Positions 44,628 to 56,255 of a stretch of 64,000 bases of DNA are shown in pieces. This DNA comes from Lepus europaeus (Eukaryota > Chordata > Mammalia > Lagomorpha > Leporidae). The notes under the pieces are model-generated. The model saw only the letters and a list, made by a program, of their open reading frames with translations. It made no database searches and was not told where the DNA came from. The first letter of the stretch is position 1. Each line of letters opens with the position of its first letter. The stretch covers positions 63,408,448 through 63,472,447 of the forward strand of contig NC_084835.1 of the NCBI RefSeq assembly GCF_033115175.1, read 5' to 3'. The translations under genes were made by a program, and so were the position numbers.

Positions 44628-45499
44628 AGAGTTCATCTTTTTATGACTGAGTAATAATCCATTGTGTCTGTGTGCCATATTTTGTTTAGCCTTTCATCAG
44701 TGGATGGATACTTAGGTTATTTTCCATTTCTCGGCTATTGTGAACAACGCTGCAACAAACGTGGGAGTGCAGGTATTTCCTTGATATATTGATTTAATTT
44801 ATTTTGGTTTTATGTACCCCAACATGGGACAGCTGGGTCATGTAGTAAATCTATTTTTAGGTTTCTTGAGGAACCTCAATATTGTTTTCCACAGTGGCTA
44901 TACTAGTTCACATTCCCACCAACAGTGTACACATATTCACTTTCTCCAGTTCCTTGCAAACACCTGTTATCTTTTGTCTTTTTAATAATAGGAAATCTTA
45001 CTAGAGTGCGTATTTAATTGTGGATTTGATTTACAGTTACCTAATGATTGGTGATGTTGAGTGCTTTTATTTTTTTCATGTACTTTTTGGCCATTTATAG
45101 ATCTTGATTTAGGGAAATGTCTGTTTTAATGTCAATTTTTAAATAGGATTTTTTTTTTTGCTATTGTTTGAATATTAACCCTTTGTTGGATATATAGCTT
45201 GCAGATACTTTTTTTCAATTCTTTGGATTGTCTCTTCACTTTATTGTTTCTTTTGCTGTCTAAAAATTCTTTAGTTTGAAGAAATCCTATTTGTCTATTT
45301 TTGCATTTGTCTATTTTCCCTTTTTTCTAGTACTATTTTGGCTATATCCCATAGGTTTTGGTATGTTTCCATTTTTGTTCCTTTCAAGCAATTTAAAAAT
45401 TTCCTCCTTGATTTCTTCCTTGATCTATTGATTGTTCAAGAGTAATTGTTTAATTTCCATGTAACTATATAGTTTCCAAAGTTTTTCTTACTATTGATT

Positions 45500-45534
45500 T
45501 TTTTTTAAAAAAATTGTTTATTTCAAAGAGTTAC

Positions 45535-45586
<52 letters not shown>

Positions 45587-45808
45587 TCTCCCCAAATGGC
45601 CACAACAGCCAGAGCTGGGCCATTCTGAAGCCAGGACTCCTACATGGGTACAGGGGCCCAAGCACTTGGGGCCATCTTCCACTGCTTTCCCAGGCCGTAG
45701 AATAGAGAACTGGATTGGAAGAGGAGCAGCTGGGATATAAACAGGCACCCATATGGGATGCTGGCACTGCATACATAGACTTAGCCCACTAAGCCACAGT
45801 GATGGCCC
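45500..45808 (-). repeat. C-element SINE (minus) with (GA)n
   Basis: It starts 'ttttttttaaaaaaattgtt', then (GA)n at 45,539-45,583. It ends at 'gccacagtgatggccc'. Confidence 0.85.
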
Positions 45809-46281
45809 GTTTTTGATGTCTAGATTACTGCATTTTTTCATAAAAGATACCTGACATGATTTTTGTTCCTTTTAATTTGTTGAGACTTTTTTGGTGACCT
45901 GTCACATAATCTATTCTGGAAAATGTTCTATGTGACATTGAGAAGACTGTATTTTGCAACCATTAGATGAAAAGACCTGAAGATGTCTGTTAGGTCCAGT
46001 TGATCTAGTGTGTGATTTAACTCTGCTGTTTATTTGCTGATTTTGTCTAGATGATATGTCCATTTCTGAGAGTAGGGTGATAAAGTTCCCCACTATTATT
46101 GTGTTGGAGTCTATCTCTCTCTTTAGGTCTATTAATATTTGCTTTATGTATTTATGTGCCTAATATTGATTGCATATATGTTTATGTTATTTCCTCCTTC
46201 TGGGTTGACGATGACTTTCATGGTCTCTTTTGCAACTTTTGATTTAAAATCTATTTTTTCCTATTAGAAATATCGCTAACC

Positions 46282-46332
46282 TTTCTCTCTCTCTCTTCCT
46301 TCTGTCTTTCCTTCCTTCTTTCTTTCTTTCCT

Positions 46333-46368
<36 letters not shown>

Positions 46369-46402
46369 TCCTTCCTTCCTTCCTTCCTTCCTTCTTTCTT
46401 TC
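46282..46402. repeat. CT/(CTTT)n microsatellite
   Basis: A (CT)n start, then mixed ctttc/cttcc units with a pure (TTTC)n core at about 46,334-46,370. Confidence 0.9.
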
Positions 46403-46429
46403 TAGTCTGTTAAGCTTTTAAATTTACTC

Positions 46430-47900
46430 TTTTTAAAAATCAATTTATATTTCAGAATAGTTTAGATTTACTTAACAAAAATTGTGAAGTGGTACAAAGA
46501 GTTCCTACACACCCCACACCCATCTTCCCCTATGGTTAACTTCTTATATTAGTATGAAGGATTTATCACACTCCATAAACCACATCCAGCTTCCCCATTA
46601 ACATCACATAATAGTATATTTGTCACAATTAATTAACCAGCCCCCTTTCCCTATTTTTTAATTCAAATTTCCTCTATTCCATCTGCCCTTCCTAGCCTCT
46701 AGTAATTGATGTTCTGTATTCAGATTGAGTTTTTTTTTTAGCTTCCACATATGAAGGAGAACACACAGTATTTGTCTTTCTGTGTATCTTATTTCAGTTA
46801 ACACGATATCCTCCAGTTCCATCAATTTTGCTGCTGACAGGATTACATTCTATAATATGATCGATAATATTGTACAGTGTATATTTTCTTTATACATTCA
46901 TCTGATGATGAACACCTTGGTTGATTCCCTTTCTTGGCTATTGTGAACAGAACAGTGCAGCAATAAACCTAGTGCACCAGGTATCTGTTTGATAAAATGA
47001 TTTCATATCTTTAGTACATACTCAGTAAGGAAATTACTGGCAATATGACAGTTCAATTTCTATATTTAAAGAAATCCTCATACTGTTCTCTATAGTGGCT
47101 ATACTTATCTAAATTCTACTGATAATGTATAAGCATTTCTCTTTCTCTATATCCTCACCAGTACTTATTACTTTTTGTCTTTGTCTTTTTGATAACAGCT
47201 ATTCTAACAGGGATGAGATAATATCACATTGTTGTTTTGATTTGCATTTCCCTGATGGCTAATATTATTGAACTTTTTTTCATATATGTGTTGGCTATTG
47301 TATTTCTTCTTTTGAGAACTGTCTATTCAGGTCTTTTGCCCATTTATTAACTGGATTGTTTCTTTTATTACTGAGTTTTTTGAGTTTCTGATATATTAAT
47401 ATTTTGTAAGATAAGTAGCTTGCAAGTACATTCTGCCATTTTGTTGGAAGTCTCTTCAATGTATTGATGTTTCCTTTGCTATGCAGAAGCTTTTTTGCAT
47501 TCCATTTGCATAGAATATCTTGTTCCATCCTTTCACTTCCAGTCTATGTGTATCCTTAGAGGTGAAATGAGTTTCTTGCATGTAGCTTATCATTAAGTCC
47601 TGTTTTTCAATACATTCAAGCATTTTGTGTCTTTTAATTAATGAATGTCATCCATTAGCATTTAAGGCAATGATTAATAGGTAAGGTCTTATTATTATGA
47701 TTCCTATTTTGTATTCTATTTTTATTGTAGTTTAGTTTCTATCTTTCTGCCTCTTTTGCAATTTTCATTTATGAATAAGTGATTTTTCTCTAGTGTTCTA
47801 TTTTGATCCCTTGCCTCTTATTTTTGGTAAGTTCTCCTTTTCATTTTGTCTTTGCTCCATTTGGCATTGAATACCATGATGCAAGGATCCAAGTTTTAAA
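46430..47900 (-). mobile_element. Second old L1, minus strand
   Basis: It repeats the 3' to 5' order of the preceding L1: 'tccacatatgaaggagaaca', 'cttggctattgtgaacagaa', 'tgatttgcatttccctgatg' and 'ctattcaggtcttttgccca'. It is thus a separate copy. The minus-strand frame at 47,295-47,528 is an ORF2 remnant. Confidence 0.7.
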
Positions 47901-47932
47901 AATTTTTAACCAATGATGTGTTCTAACAATAT

Positions 47933-48308
47933 ATATGTGTATATATATATGTATATATATATATATTTAAATTTTTTAGACAGGCAGAGTGGATAGTGAG
48001 AGAGAGAGAGACAGAGAGAAAGGTCTTCCTTTGCCGGTGGTTCACCCTCCAATGGCTGCCACGGCCAGCGCACTGCGGCCGGCGCACCGCATTGATCCGA
48101 AGGCAGGAGCCAAGTACTTATCCTGGTCTCCCATAGGGTGCAGGGCCCAAGCACTTGGGCCATCCTCCACTGCACTCCCAGTTTAGCAGAGAGCTGGCCT
48201 GGAAGAGGGGCAACCGGGACAGAATCCGGCGCCCTGACTGGGACTAGAACCTGGTGTGCCGGCGCCGCTAGGCGGAGGATTAGCCTGTTGAGCCAGGGCT
48301 CCGGCCCC
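47933..48308 (-). repeat. C-element SINE (minus) with (AT)n tail
   Basis: An (AT)n tract (about 47,933-47,968) lies between the left target copy and the SINE 3' end. The duplication aacaatat is at 47,925-47,932 and 48,309-48,316. The body is young and nearly full length. Confidence 0.88.
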
Positions 48309-49200
48309 AACAATATTTTAAAATTAATCTTTCCTGATTGCTATGTTATTCTTCTCATATGTCAAGTTTCCATGTGTGTAAGTCTGATTTTGAACAGTCT
48401 ATTCTGTTCTATTTATGTTTGTCTGATGCCCACAAATGTCTTAATCTATAGAGCTTTATAGGAACTTTTTGCATCTGATAGGACAGGCTCTTTTTCGTCT
48501 CATTTTCTTCCTTCAGAGTGTCCAAACTGTCTGTGGATTTTTAAAGTGAACAATTCAGTGGTACATTCACAGTGTTGTGCATTGTCATCACAAGGAAGCC
48601 TTCTACCCATTAAGCAGTTGTACTCCATTCCTCTTTTCCCCTGCTACCTGGTAGCAGTAATTTGTGTTCTGTATGTACAGATTTTATTCCTCTGGATATA
48701 TCATTTCAATGGAGTTATACAATGTGACTTTTTGTACTTGGCTTCTTTTGCTTGGCATGCTTTCAAAGTTTACATGTTTTAGCATGTGTCAGGACTTCAG
48801 TACTTTTATGGCTGAATTCTATTCCATTGTAAGTGTATACCACAATTTGTTTATCCATTATGTTCATGGATATTTGGACTGTTTCTACCTTTTGTCTATT
48901 GTGAATAATGCTGTATGAATGTATGTACCTATCTTTGAGTGTACCTGTTAGTTTTCTTTTGGGAATTGAAAGGAGTAAAAACACTGCATTTTCATTTCTA
49001 TTTTAGGTATTTGCAGCTTCTCTATTTCTTTTTATGTGTGTGATTCTAATTCCTGTATTTCTGAGTCTAATTGAAGTTTGTCTGTCACATTGATTCTTTT
49101 CTAAGAAAGAAAACAACTTCTGTTTTTATCCATTGTTTTTCTAGTCTCTTTCATTTATCTCTGCTCTATTATTTCTTTCTTTCTGCTTTGGCTTTATCTT
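48309..49200 (-). mobile_element. Old L1 fragments, minus strand
   Basis: 'aaagtgaacaattcagtggt', 'tcaatggagttatacaatgt' and 'gaattctattccattgtaag' read as antisense 3' L1 sequence of an old subfamily. The end at about 49,100-49,200 is uncertain. Confidence 0.55.
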
Positions 49201-49207
49201 GTTCTCT

Positions 49208-49237
49208 CCCCCCCCCCCCCCCGCCCCCGGCCCCGCA
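49208..49237. repeat. C-rich homopolymer tract
   Basis: A run of about 15 C, then cgcccccggcccc. It is unusual in an AT-rich setting. Confidence 0.85.
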
Positions 49238-49239
49238 AC

Positions 49240-49945
49240 TCCTTAAAGTGTATTGAATTATGCCTCCTCCTCCCCAAATTGCATCCCTTCCCCATTATGA
49301 TTGTATATGAAGACAGTTGGGGAGATAATTAAGGTCATAAGGTTGGGGACCTAATATGGTAGAATTAATGTCCTTATAAGAAGAGGAAGAGGCACCAGAG
49401 AATTCTCTGTATATGCATACACACACACAGAGGGAAGGCCATGTGAAAATACTGAAAAGGCAGCTGTGTGCCAGCCAGGGGGAGAAGCCTCACCAGAAAC
49501 CAACCCTGAGGACACTTTGGTCTTAGACTAACCGCCAGACTAAAATTTTTCTTGTTTAAGTCATCATATATGTGCCATTTTGTTTATTACTATTTATTTT
49601 GATTTGAAAGGGAAAGAGATAGAGAGAGAATTGATCAATCGACTTTCAGTCTATTGGTTCATTCCCCAAGTGTCCACAACAGCTAGGGCTGGACCAGGCT
49701 GAAGCCAGTGATCCAAAACTTGATACAGTTCTCCCATGTGGATGGCAGGGACCAAGTATATGAGCCATAAAATCTGCTGCCTCCCAGCGTGCGTATTAGC
49801 AGGAAGCTGAATGGAAAGCAAAATAACTAGAACAACACTCTGAAATAGGATACATGTGTTCTACTCCAAGTGGTGACTTAACCACTATGCCACAAGCACC
49901 GCCCGCCTTGCCCCTGCAAATCTGTGATATTTTGTTATGGCAGTG
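49240..49945 (+). repeat. MLT1-like MaLR LTR with nested SINE
   Basis: The LTR reads 'tccttataagaagaggaaga', 'cagagggaaggccatgtgaa', 'cctcaccagaaaccaaccct'. After the SINE (49,588-49,912) it resumes with 'gatattttgttatggcagtg'. The old LTR is thus split by the SINE. Confidence 0.7.
49588..49912 (-). repeat. C-element SINE (minus), old
   Basis: It starts 'attttgatttgaaagggaaa' and ends at 'tgccacaagcaccgcccgcc'. It lies inside the MLT1-like LTR. Confidence 0.78.
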
Positions 49946-49964
49946 CTTGAAGATGAATACAAGC

Positions 49965-50080
49965 TTTTTGATTTCAGATTTTTCTTGTTTTGCGGTATTG
50001 GCATTTACTGCTGTACATTTCCCTCTGAGTACTGTTTTCACTTATCCCATAGGTTTTGGTAACATAGCTGTTTATTAATA
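49965..50080 (-). mobile_element. Short old L1 ORF2 fragment (minus)
   Basis: 'ttggcatttactgctgtaca', 'tttccctctgagtactgttt' and 'tatcccataggttttggtaa' are antisense ORF2 phrases, also seen near 45,345. Confidence 0.6.
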
Positions 50081-50086
50081 AATTCA

Positions 50087-50157
50087 ACATGTTCCACTAT
50101 ATCCTTGCTTATGTCAAAGCAAACATGTTCCACTATATCCTTGCTTATGTCCAAAGC
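50087..50157. repeat. Tandem duplication, ~36-bp unit
   Basis: 'acatgttccactatatcctt' followed by 'gcttatgt' occurs at 50,087 and again at 50,123. The units are nearly identical, so the duplication is recent. Confidence 0.92.
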
Positions 50158-50364
50158 AATCATGTATTATCATTCAATATATTTTCCCTCAAGCCTTTTA
50201 AAACATCTTGAGAAGGTATTATAACAATATAAATTATGGTCCTGGCTCTTACAATGTTTTTTTTTTTTTTGTAGGAAATTTTTGGAAATAGTTTCCTATG
50301 AGAATACATCCAGGATATATACCCTTGATTGAAGAAATTTAGAAATTAATAAAAGAGGAATGTA

Positions 50365-50718
50365 TTAGTCAGTGTTCTCCAGGGAGACAGAACCAATAGG
50401 ATGGGTATTTATATATCCATGGTTATGTAAATATACATATAAAACATATACATGGGGGACAAAGAGGGGAAGAATATTTTTGTGATTCTGACTTCTGGAA
50501 AACTCATAATTTGGCAAGCAAGCTGGCAAGAGGGATACTCAGGTAAGAGTTGATGTTACAGACTGGAGTCCAAAGGCTGAAAACTCAGGAAGAATTTTTA
50601 TTTTTATGTTGCAGGCTGGAAGCAGAATTCCTTCTTTGAGAAACCCCAGTCTTTGCTCTTAAATCCTTCAACAGATTGCATGAAGGTCACTTCACATTTT
50701 ACTGAAATTCGGCTGATT
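50365..50718 (-). repeat. Ancient LTR-type repeat (minus)
   Basis: It begins 'tattagtcagtgttctccag', the complement of the right end of the 32,842 element, and continues 'gactggagtccaaaggctga'. It is truncated by the following SINE. Confidence 0.55.
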
Positions 50719-50721
50719 GTT

Positions 50722-51046
50722 GGGTGCAGCATTGTGATGTGGCAAGTAACTCTGCCACCTGCAATGCAGGCATCCCACTTGGGCGCTGGTTTCTGTCCTG
50801 GCTGCCCCAGTTATGATCCATCTTCCTGCTAGTGCCCTGGGAAAAGCAACAGAATATTACTCAAGTGTTTGGACCCCTGCCACCCACGTGGGAGATCCAG
50901 ATGAAGTTCCTGGCTCATAGCTTTGGGCTGGCCCAGCCCAGGCTATTGGCAGCAAGTTGGGGAGCAAACCAGTAGATGAAATATTTCCCTGTGTCCATCT
51001 CTACTTCTCTCTCGGTAACTCTTTCAAAATAAATCTTTAAAAAATA
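50722..51046 (+). repeat. C-element SINE (plus)
   Basis: It starts 'tgggtgcagcattgtgatgt' and ends 'tttcaaaataaatctttaaa'. Moderately diverged, full length. Confidence 0.82.
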
Positions 51047-51857
51047 TAAGTTGAGCTAATTGTAAAGGTAAATTGCATCTACAAAATGCCTCATGGCAAC
51101 ACATAAAATAGTGTTTGACCAAACAGCTGATCACCATAGTCTTGCCAGGTGGGCTCATAAAATTAAACATGTAGAAATTTATCATTTTAGAATAATATTT
51201 GAAGATATTAGAAAAAGAGATGGCCTAAATAAAAGTGGTGCATTTATGGGAACTCATTTGCATATTGTTTTTTATTTGATTCATGATTCTTTTATGAAAT
51301 AATTTAGACCAGGAAGATTTAGAAATAGCTACTTTCTTTAGGTATGTAAACATATAAGTCTCCCCCATCTGTAAGGAATTAGTTTTTCAGAATATATTTG
51401 AACCCCCTAAAAGCAATTGTGACAAAGGATGGATAAACTATCAAATGAATAGTTGTTTTTGTTGTCCAGGATGCACCATCTATCACTTGCTCGCTGTTTG
51501 GGGAATCATTTACAGTGACTCAAATTGTGAGTCATGAAGCAAGATGTCCCTTGATGTCACATTAAAAAGACTTGTGAGACTTACAAACTACAGGGACTTG
51601 ATGAATGGACAGCCTATGGGATTGAAGTAGCATTTTAAAATGAGGATATTTTTCTTGCACACATCCTTGGGAGACAGTTCCTTTGCTTCATGGAATGTGT
51701 TTTGTTTGATGTGGGTCTCAAACTGGGGTAATGGCCTTTTGTGATAGTTTGTCAGCATGTCTGTAACCCTGACTATTTCCATTAATCATATGAATTCATT
51801 AGTAGGCATCAAATGAATAATGCATGTGCATTATTTTGAAAGGGATCAAAAGGAGAT
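51047..51857. other. Unassigned sequence
   Basis: No gene or confident repeat is recognised. Short open frames here have no support. Confidence 0.4.
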
Positions 51858-52216
51858 TGAGGCCAATGTGTGGCATAGCCAGTAAAGCTGCTGCCTGGGA
51901 TGTCAGCATCTCCTATGTGTGCCCATTCGTGTCCCAGCTGCTCATTTTCCAACCCAGCTCCCTGCCACTGGCCTTGGAAAAGCAGCAGGAGATGGCCCAA
52001 GTGCTTGGACCCTTGCCACTATGTGGAACACCCAGATAGAGTTCCTGGTTCCTAGCTGCAGCCTGGCCAAGCCCTGGCCATTGATGCCATCTTGGGAGTG
52101 AACAGTGGATGGAAGATATCTTTCTCACTCTCTCTCCCTCCCTCCCTCTCTCCTTCTTTTCCACCTTTCTCCTTCTCTCTGTAACTCTGACTTTCAAATA
52201 AATAAATTTTAAAAAT
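51858..52216 (+). repeat. C-element SINE (plus)
   Basis: It starts 'gaggccaatgtgtggcatag' and has a long CT-rich block (52,120-52,180). It ends 'ttcaaataaataaattttaa'. Confidence 0.84.
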
Positions 52217-52788
52217 ATAGAAGGTTGATGATACAAATCAGACAATGTCTCTACCAAAGAGATCATAGAATGTTGCCAGAAAATTCATCCGGAGTTATGT
52301 TGTGAAACTTCATATAGATGATTTTGATATTTTAATTATCAAGTATAGTTTATGGAATTTTAGAGCTTTCAGTGTGGGAAGCAAGGCATTAATGAGTTCC
52401 AATTTTTCATAGCAGAAAGAGGCAGTAATATGGCTCATATGACTATCTGAAGATACATGATCCTTAGGAAGACAGAATTCCAACCATTATTATGGTTTAC
52501 TATGAAATATGAATCATTAAAATATTGAGACTGTTCTACTTTATGACCCCTCGTTGTGTGGTTTTCTTTTTAAATGCTGGTAGTCCCTCAACTCACAGCT
52601 TTCTCTTTCTTCCTCTATCCCATCCCCCCTAGTTGTATCCATCTGTATCAGAGCTTCCATCAGTTATATTCTAGTACTTCCAAATCTTTGCTTCTAGCTC
52701 TCGACTTATTTCCAAACAGACTAAACATGACCTTAAATGACCTTTTTACGCATACATCAGCTTCTGTTCTGAATCTCTATCTTGACTA
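52217..52788. other. Unassigned sequence
   Basis: No gene is seen. The composition changes to CT-rich after 52,565. Confidence 0.35.
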
Positions 52789-52789
52789 A

Positions 52790-53234
52790 TGGCAACACCA
52801 CCATGATATGGGTACTAGGCAAGGAGTCACGGAACAATGAGCTGGGAGATTTCCTAAGGTTTCTGTCTGTAGTCCTGTACCCTAACCTCACCCCTTAAGT
52901 GCCAACTCAGTACACCCATTTTCCAATGATGCACCAGAGTGTTCTCCAGCATGAAGAGACCATGATGAGCATATGTATACTGAGCTCCACATGAAGATGC
53001 CATGAAAACCTTCCCAGAGGACATCATGCCCACCGAACCCTACCCAAAGTCAATTAGGGAACCACCCAAATAAAGAGGACCACTTGGTGGGAGCATAGCC
53101 CTTATCTTGTTCTGTCCTCTCAAGAGCAGTGCCTGCTCTCTCTCTCTTCCTCTCCCCTCTCCCCCCTCTCTCCCCCTCCCTCTCCCCTCCCTTCTCCTCC
53201 CTTCCCCCTCCTCTTGTCTCCTCTGCTCTCCTCT

Positions 53235-53265
<31 letters not shown>

Positions 53266-53450
53266 GTTTTCTCATGAGCAGTCTCTCTTTATATGGTTGC
53301 TTTTACTCATGTTCTGAATGTATACTCACTCCTTTACTTTACATAAATCCTGCTCTCAATGTTGTTCCTGCTTTGAATTCTTATGAATAATGGGCAAGAG
53401 CCTGGAATAAAACAACTGGGAAACATATTTCCACAGCTCTCATATTAGTT
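52790..53450 (+). repeat. Possible solo LTR with expanded CT tract
   Basis: 'aaccacccaaataaagagga' is followed by a CT block (53,125-53,268), then 'ctttacataaatcctgctct' and 'gcctggaataaaacaactgg'. This looks like an LTR with polyadenylation signals. I could not find matching ends or a target-site duplication. Confidence 0.35.
53125..53268. repeat. Polypyrimidine (CT/CCT)n tract
   Basis: About 140 bases of almost pure C/T on the plus strand, ending in (CT)n at 53,240-53,264. Confidence 0.9.
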
Positions 53451-53830
53451 GAGTTAACCCAAGTGCTGAGTAAATCCCAGAATCTTAGTGGCTTAACATA
53501 ATAGATATTCATTTCTTTACTAAGGTAAATTCCAATCAGTGAGAAAGGGATATGGGCTTTACTTTCAGTGAGCAGGCTGACAGAGGCTGTCTTTTGTCAT
53601 CTGGTATACTGGGAGAGAGAATGCAGGATAGACTAGGGAGTACTTTTGTTGATGAAGGCTGGAAGTGGCACTCATCATTTCCACTCACATTCCTTTGTCC
53701 ATCATTCAGTCACATTGCCACACTCAACTGCAAGGGTGTGTATCGTCTATGTGGGCTATGTAACCTAGTTCACAAGTAAGGAGGAGTGGCTTTCATGGGA
53801 ATATAGCATATCTTCCATAACTCCTCTTCC
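53451..53830. repeat. Ancient interspersed repeat, family unassigned
   Basis: 'agaatcttagtggcttaaca' and 'gctggaagtggcactcatca' resemble the same ancient class as 29,045-29,545 and 32,395-32,715. Confidence 0.4.
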
Positions 53831-54089
53831 CTTTCAAACTAAAACCCATCTCATCTTTGAGTTTTCTTTAATTTTTATACATACATAAGTTAATTCTGTC
53901 TGTAAATTTGTCCTTTACTTTCTACTCCTCCTGCCACTCTTTTATTCTGAGCATTGATAATTTCTTCCTCAAACATTATAATCACTTGCAAAAGTGACAT
54001 TCTTGATTGTGATCATTATAACCTGTCTGTGATGTTACCAATATTTCATCTCCATAATGCCTTCAAATGATGTCTCCTTAATGCTTAAA

Positions 54090-54175
54090 TGTGCTTCGCT
54101 AACCTCAGGATAAAACTAAAACTCTATGGAAGGCATCAGAAATCTTCAAATCATGGCCCCAGAATTCTGCCTGGT
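54090..54175 (+). repeat. L2 LINE relic
   Basis: 'ggataaaactaaaactctat' and 'tcttcaaatcatggccccag' follow the L2 3' region pattern. Confidence 0.5.
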
Positions 54176-54264
54176 GAGCAAATGCTTGTTGCTTCTATAA
54201 TGTTTTTTCTACTCTCTAGAAGGGGAATTAATTGCTTCTTTCTCAGTGGTACTTTATATCTCCT

Positions 54265-54597
54265 TCTATGGTTTGAATAGCCCCACCAAAGCTCATCTTG
54301 AAAAGGATAACCAATTGTGACTTTGGAAATTTAATCCAATGATAGTATTTGGAGATGGAGACTTTGAGAGGTAATTAGGTTAAATAAAGTCATAAGGGTG
54401 GGAGCTTAATCCAATGGGATGGTGGCTTTGTAGGAAGAGAATGAGAGACCTGATCTAGGGCATTCCGAATCACCATCAGCAAGAAGGATGTCACCAGATC
54501 TGGCCCTCTGATCTTGAAGTTCCAAGTCTTAGAACCCATAAGTTGAATAAACCTTTGTTCTTTATAGATTATTGAGTCTGTGATACTAAGTTATAGA
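54265..54597 (+). repeat. MaLR-type LTR remnant
   Basis: 'atggtttgaatagccccacc', 'gagaggtaattaggttaaat' and 'agtcataagggtgggagctt', then 'ttgaataaacctttgttctt'. The MaLR order is complete but diverged. Confidence 0.7.
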
Positions 54598-54599
54598 AA

Positions 54600-54932
54600 T
54601 GAAGGATTCACACTGTGGCAAAGTGGGTTAATCCTCTGCCTGTGGTGCCAGCATCCTGTATAGGCTCCAGTTCATGTCCCGGTTGGTCTACTTCTGATCC
54701 AGCTCTCTGCTAGTGGCCTGGGAAAGCAGGGGAAGATGGCCCAAATGCTTGAACCCCTGCACACATGTGGGAGGCCTGGAAAAAAACTCCTGGCTCCTGG
54801 CTTTGGATTGGCCCAGTTCTGGCCATTGCTACCACTTGGGGTGTGAACCAGTGGATGGAAGACCTCTCTCTGTGTCTCTCCCTCTATCCGTGACTCTGCT
54901 TCTCAAATAAGTAAATATGTTAAAAAGATAAA
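54600..54932 (+). repeat. C-element SINE (plus)
   Basis: It starts 'aaggattcacactgtggcaa' and ends 'ctcaaataagtaaatatgtt'. Full length. Confidence 0.83.
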
Positions 54933-54984
54933 GAAATGAAAAACAGCCTAAGATAACTCCAGAATACTGAATGAGTATAGCTCA

Positions 54985-55097
54985 TTTCCACCAGAGTATA
55001 AGCTCCACAAGAGATGGTTCATTGCCATATTTCTAAGACCTACAAATCTTGGCACTTTAAATAAGCACTCAATAAACATTGGATGAATGTGTTTAAA
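54985..55097 (+). repeat. L2 LINE 3' end
   Basis: 'gtataagctccacaagagat' to 'gcactcaataaacattggat', the usual L2 terminal phrases. Confidence 0.65.
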
Positions 55098-55245
55098 TTT
55101 TGGTGTACATATCTGCCATATTGGATGATGTACAAATTAAGGATGAGGATTATCCCTACTAACTTCTGAATTCCCTATGCCTGGTATGTACAAAATAGTT
55201 ACTGAGTAAAATGAGCTTTAGAATGCATGAGATGAGATTAATGAG

Positions 55246-55572
55246 GATGGGACTGCCATTGTGATGTAGGAGGTAAAATGTTTGCTTGTGACACTGGCAT
55301 CACATATGAGTGCCAGTTTGTGTCCTGGCTGTTCTACTTACAAACCAGCTCCTTGCTAATGGCCTGGGAAAAGCAGTGGAAGATAGACCAAGTGTTTGGG
55401 CCTTTGCCACTGACATGAGAGTCTGGTATGAAGCTCCTGGCTCTGGCCTGGCTCAGCCCTATTCATTGTGGTCATCTGGGGAGTGAATGGAAGTGGATGG
55501 AAGATCTCTCTCCCTGTATCTGCCTCTCTTTCTGTAACTCTGCCTCTCAAGTAAATAAATAAATATTTAGAA
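55246..55572 (+). repeat. C-element SINE (plus)
   Basis: It starts 'gggactgccattgtgatgta' and ends 'agtaaataaataaatattta'. Moderately diverged. Confidence 0.83.
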
Positions 55573-55864
55573 AAAATGAATGAGGATGACAGACTTAAGA
55601 TATAGCAAAGATGCTTCTTCAGAAAGAAAGCATTAGACATGCATATGCAAATGATGTCACTTTAATACAAATGTATGACTGGCTGACTAGGTGCTATGAT
55701 TGTCCTAGGCACCAGTGACATGATAATGAATAAAGACACAGTTGTTGATATTGTGGAGCTCATGATCCAGGTAGTGCATACTAGAAGAAAATTAAAGCTG
55801 AGAAAGTAGATATGACAAGAGATCCCAAAAGTATTAGGAATATTTGAATTATTATAAGAAAATA

Positions 55865-56255
55865 CATGAGGCAGGTAACTTTATAAAGAAAAAAGGTTTA
55901 GTTGGTTCATGTTTTTTGAGGCTAAAAGTACAAACAACAGGATGTAGGCTTTTGAAACGTCTCGCATTGGCTAGGTCTCACCATGACAGATGACCTTCTT
56001 GTTGGCAAAATCTCGAGGCGGCACATGACATCAGACGGGAAGAGATAGGGAGTGTATACATCTGTCTATGCCTGTCTGATCTCTCTTCTTTTTATAAAGC
56101 CATCAGGGTTCAATTGTGGAGGCTCCTCCTTAATGAGCTAATCTCATCTGATCAGTTTCCAAAGGTCCTGCCTCTAAATGCTGTAGTCAGATTACATTCC
56201 TACCTCCTAATGATATTAATGTAGACTTTGGAAATTACACTCCTGCTGAGTTGAG
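55865..56255 (-). repeat. MaLR-type LTR remnant (minus)
   Basis: 'aactttataaagaaaaaagg', 'aaagccatcagggttcaatt', 'tcctccttaatgagctaatc' and 'tcctacctcctaatgatatt' read as the reverse of a MaLR LTR. Confidence 0.55.

Larger units (their letters stand above)
43890..46270 (-). mobile_element. Old L1, minus strand, split by two SINEs
   Basis: The left part is 3'UTR-like. Antisense ORF2 follows: 'ccacatatgaatggggtcat', 'ctattgtgaacaacgctgca' and 'ttcacattcccaccaacagt', then 'tatcccataggttttggtat' and 'cactattattgtgttggagt'. SINEs at 44,346-44,627 and 45,500-45,808 interrupt it. Coding potential is lost. Confidence 0.75.

Noticed and set aside
46282-46402. CRISPR-like array
   Set aside because: The periodicity is a 4-bp microsatellite without spacers, and the genome is mammalian.
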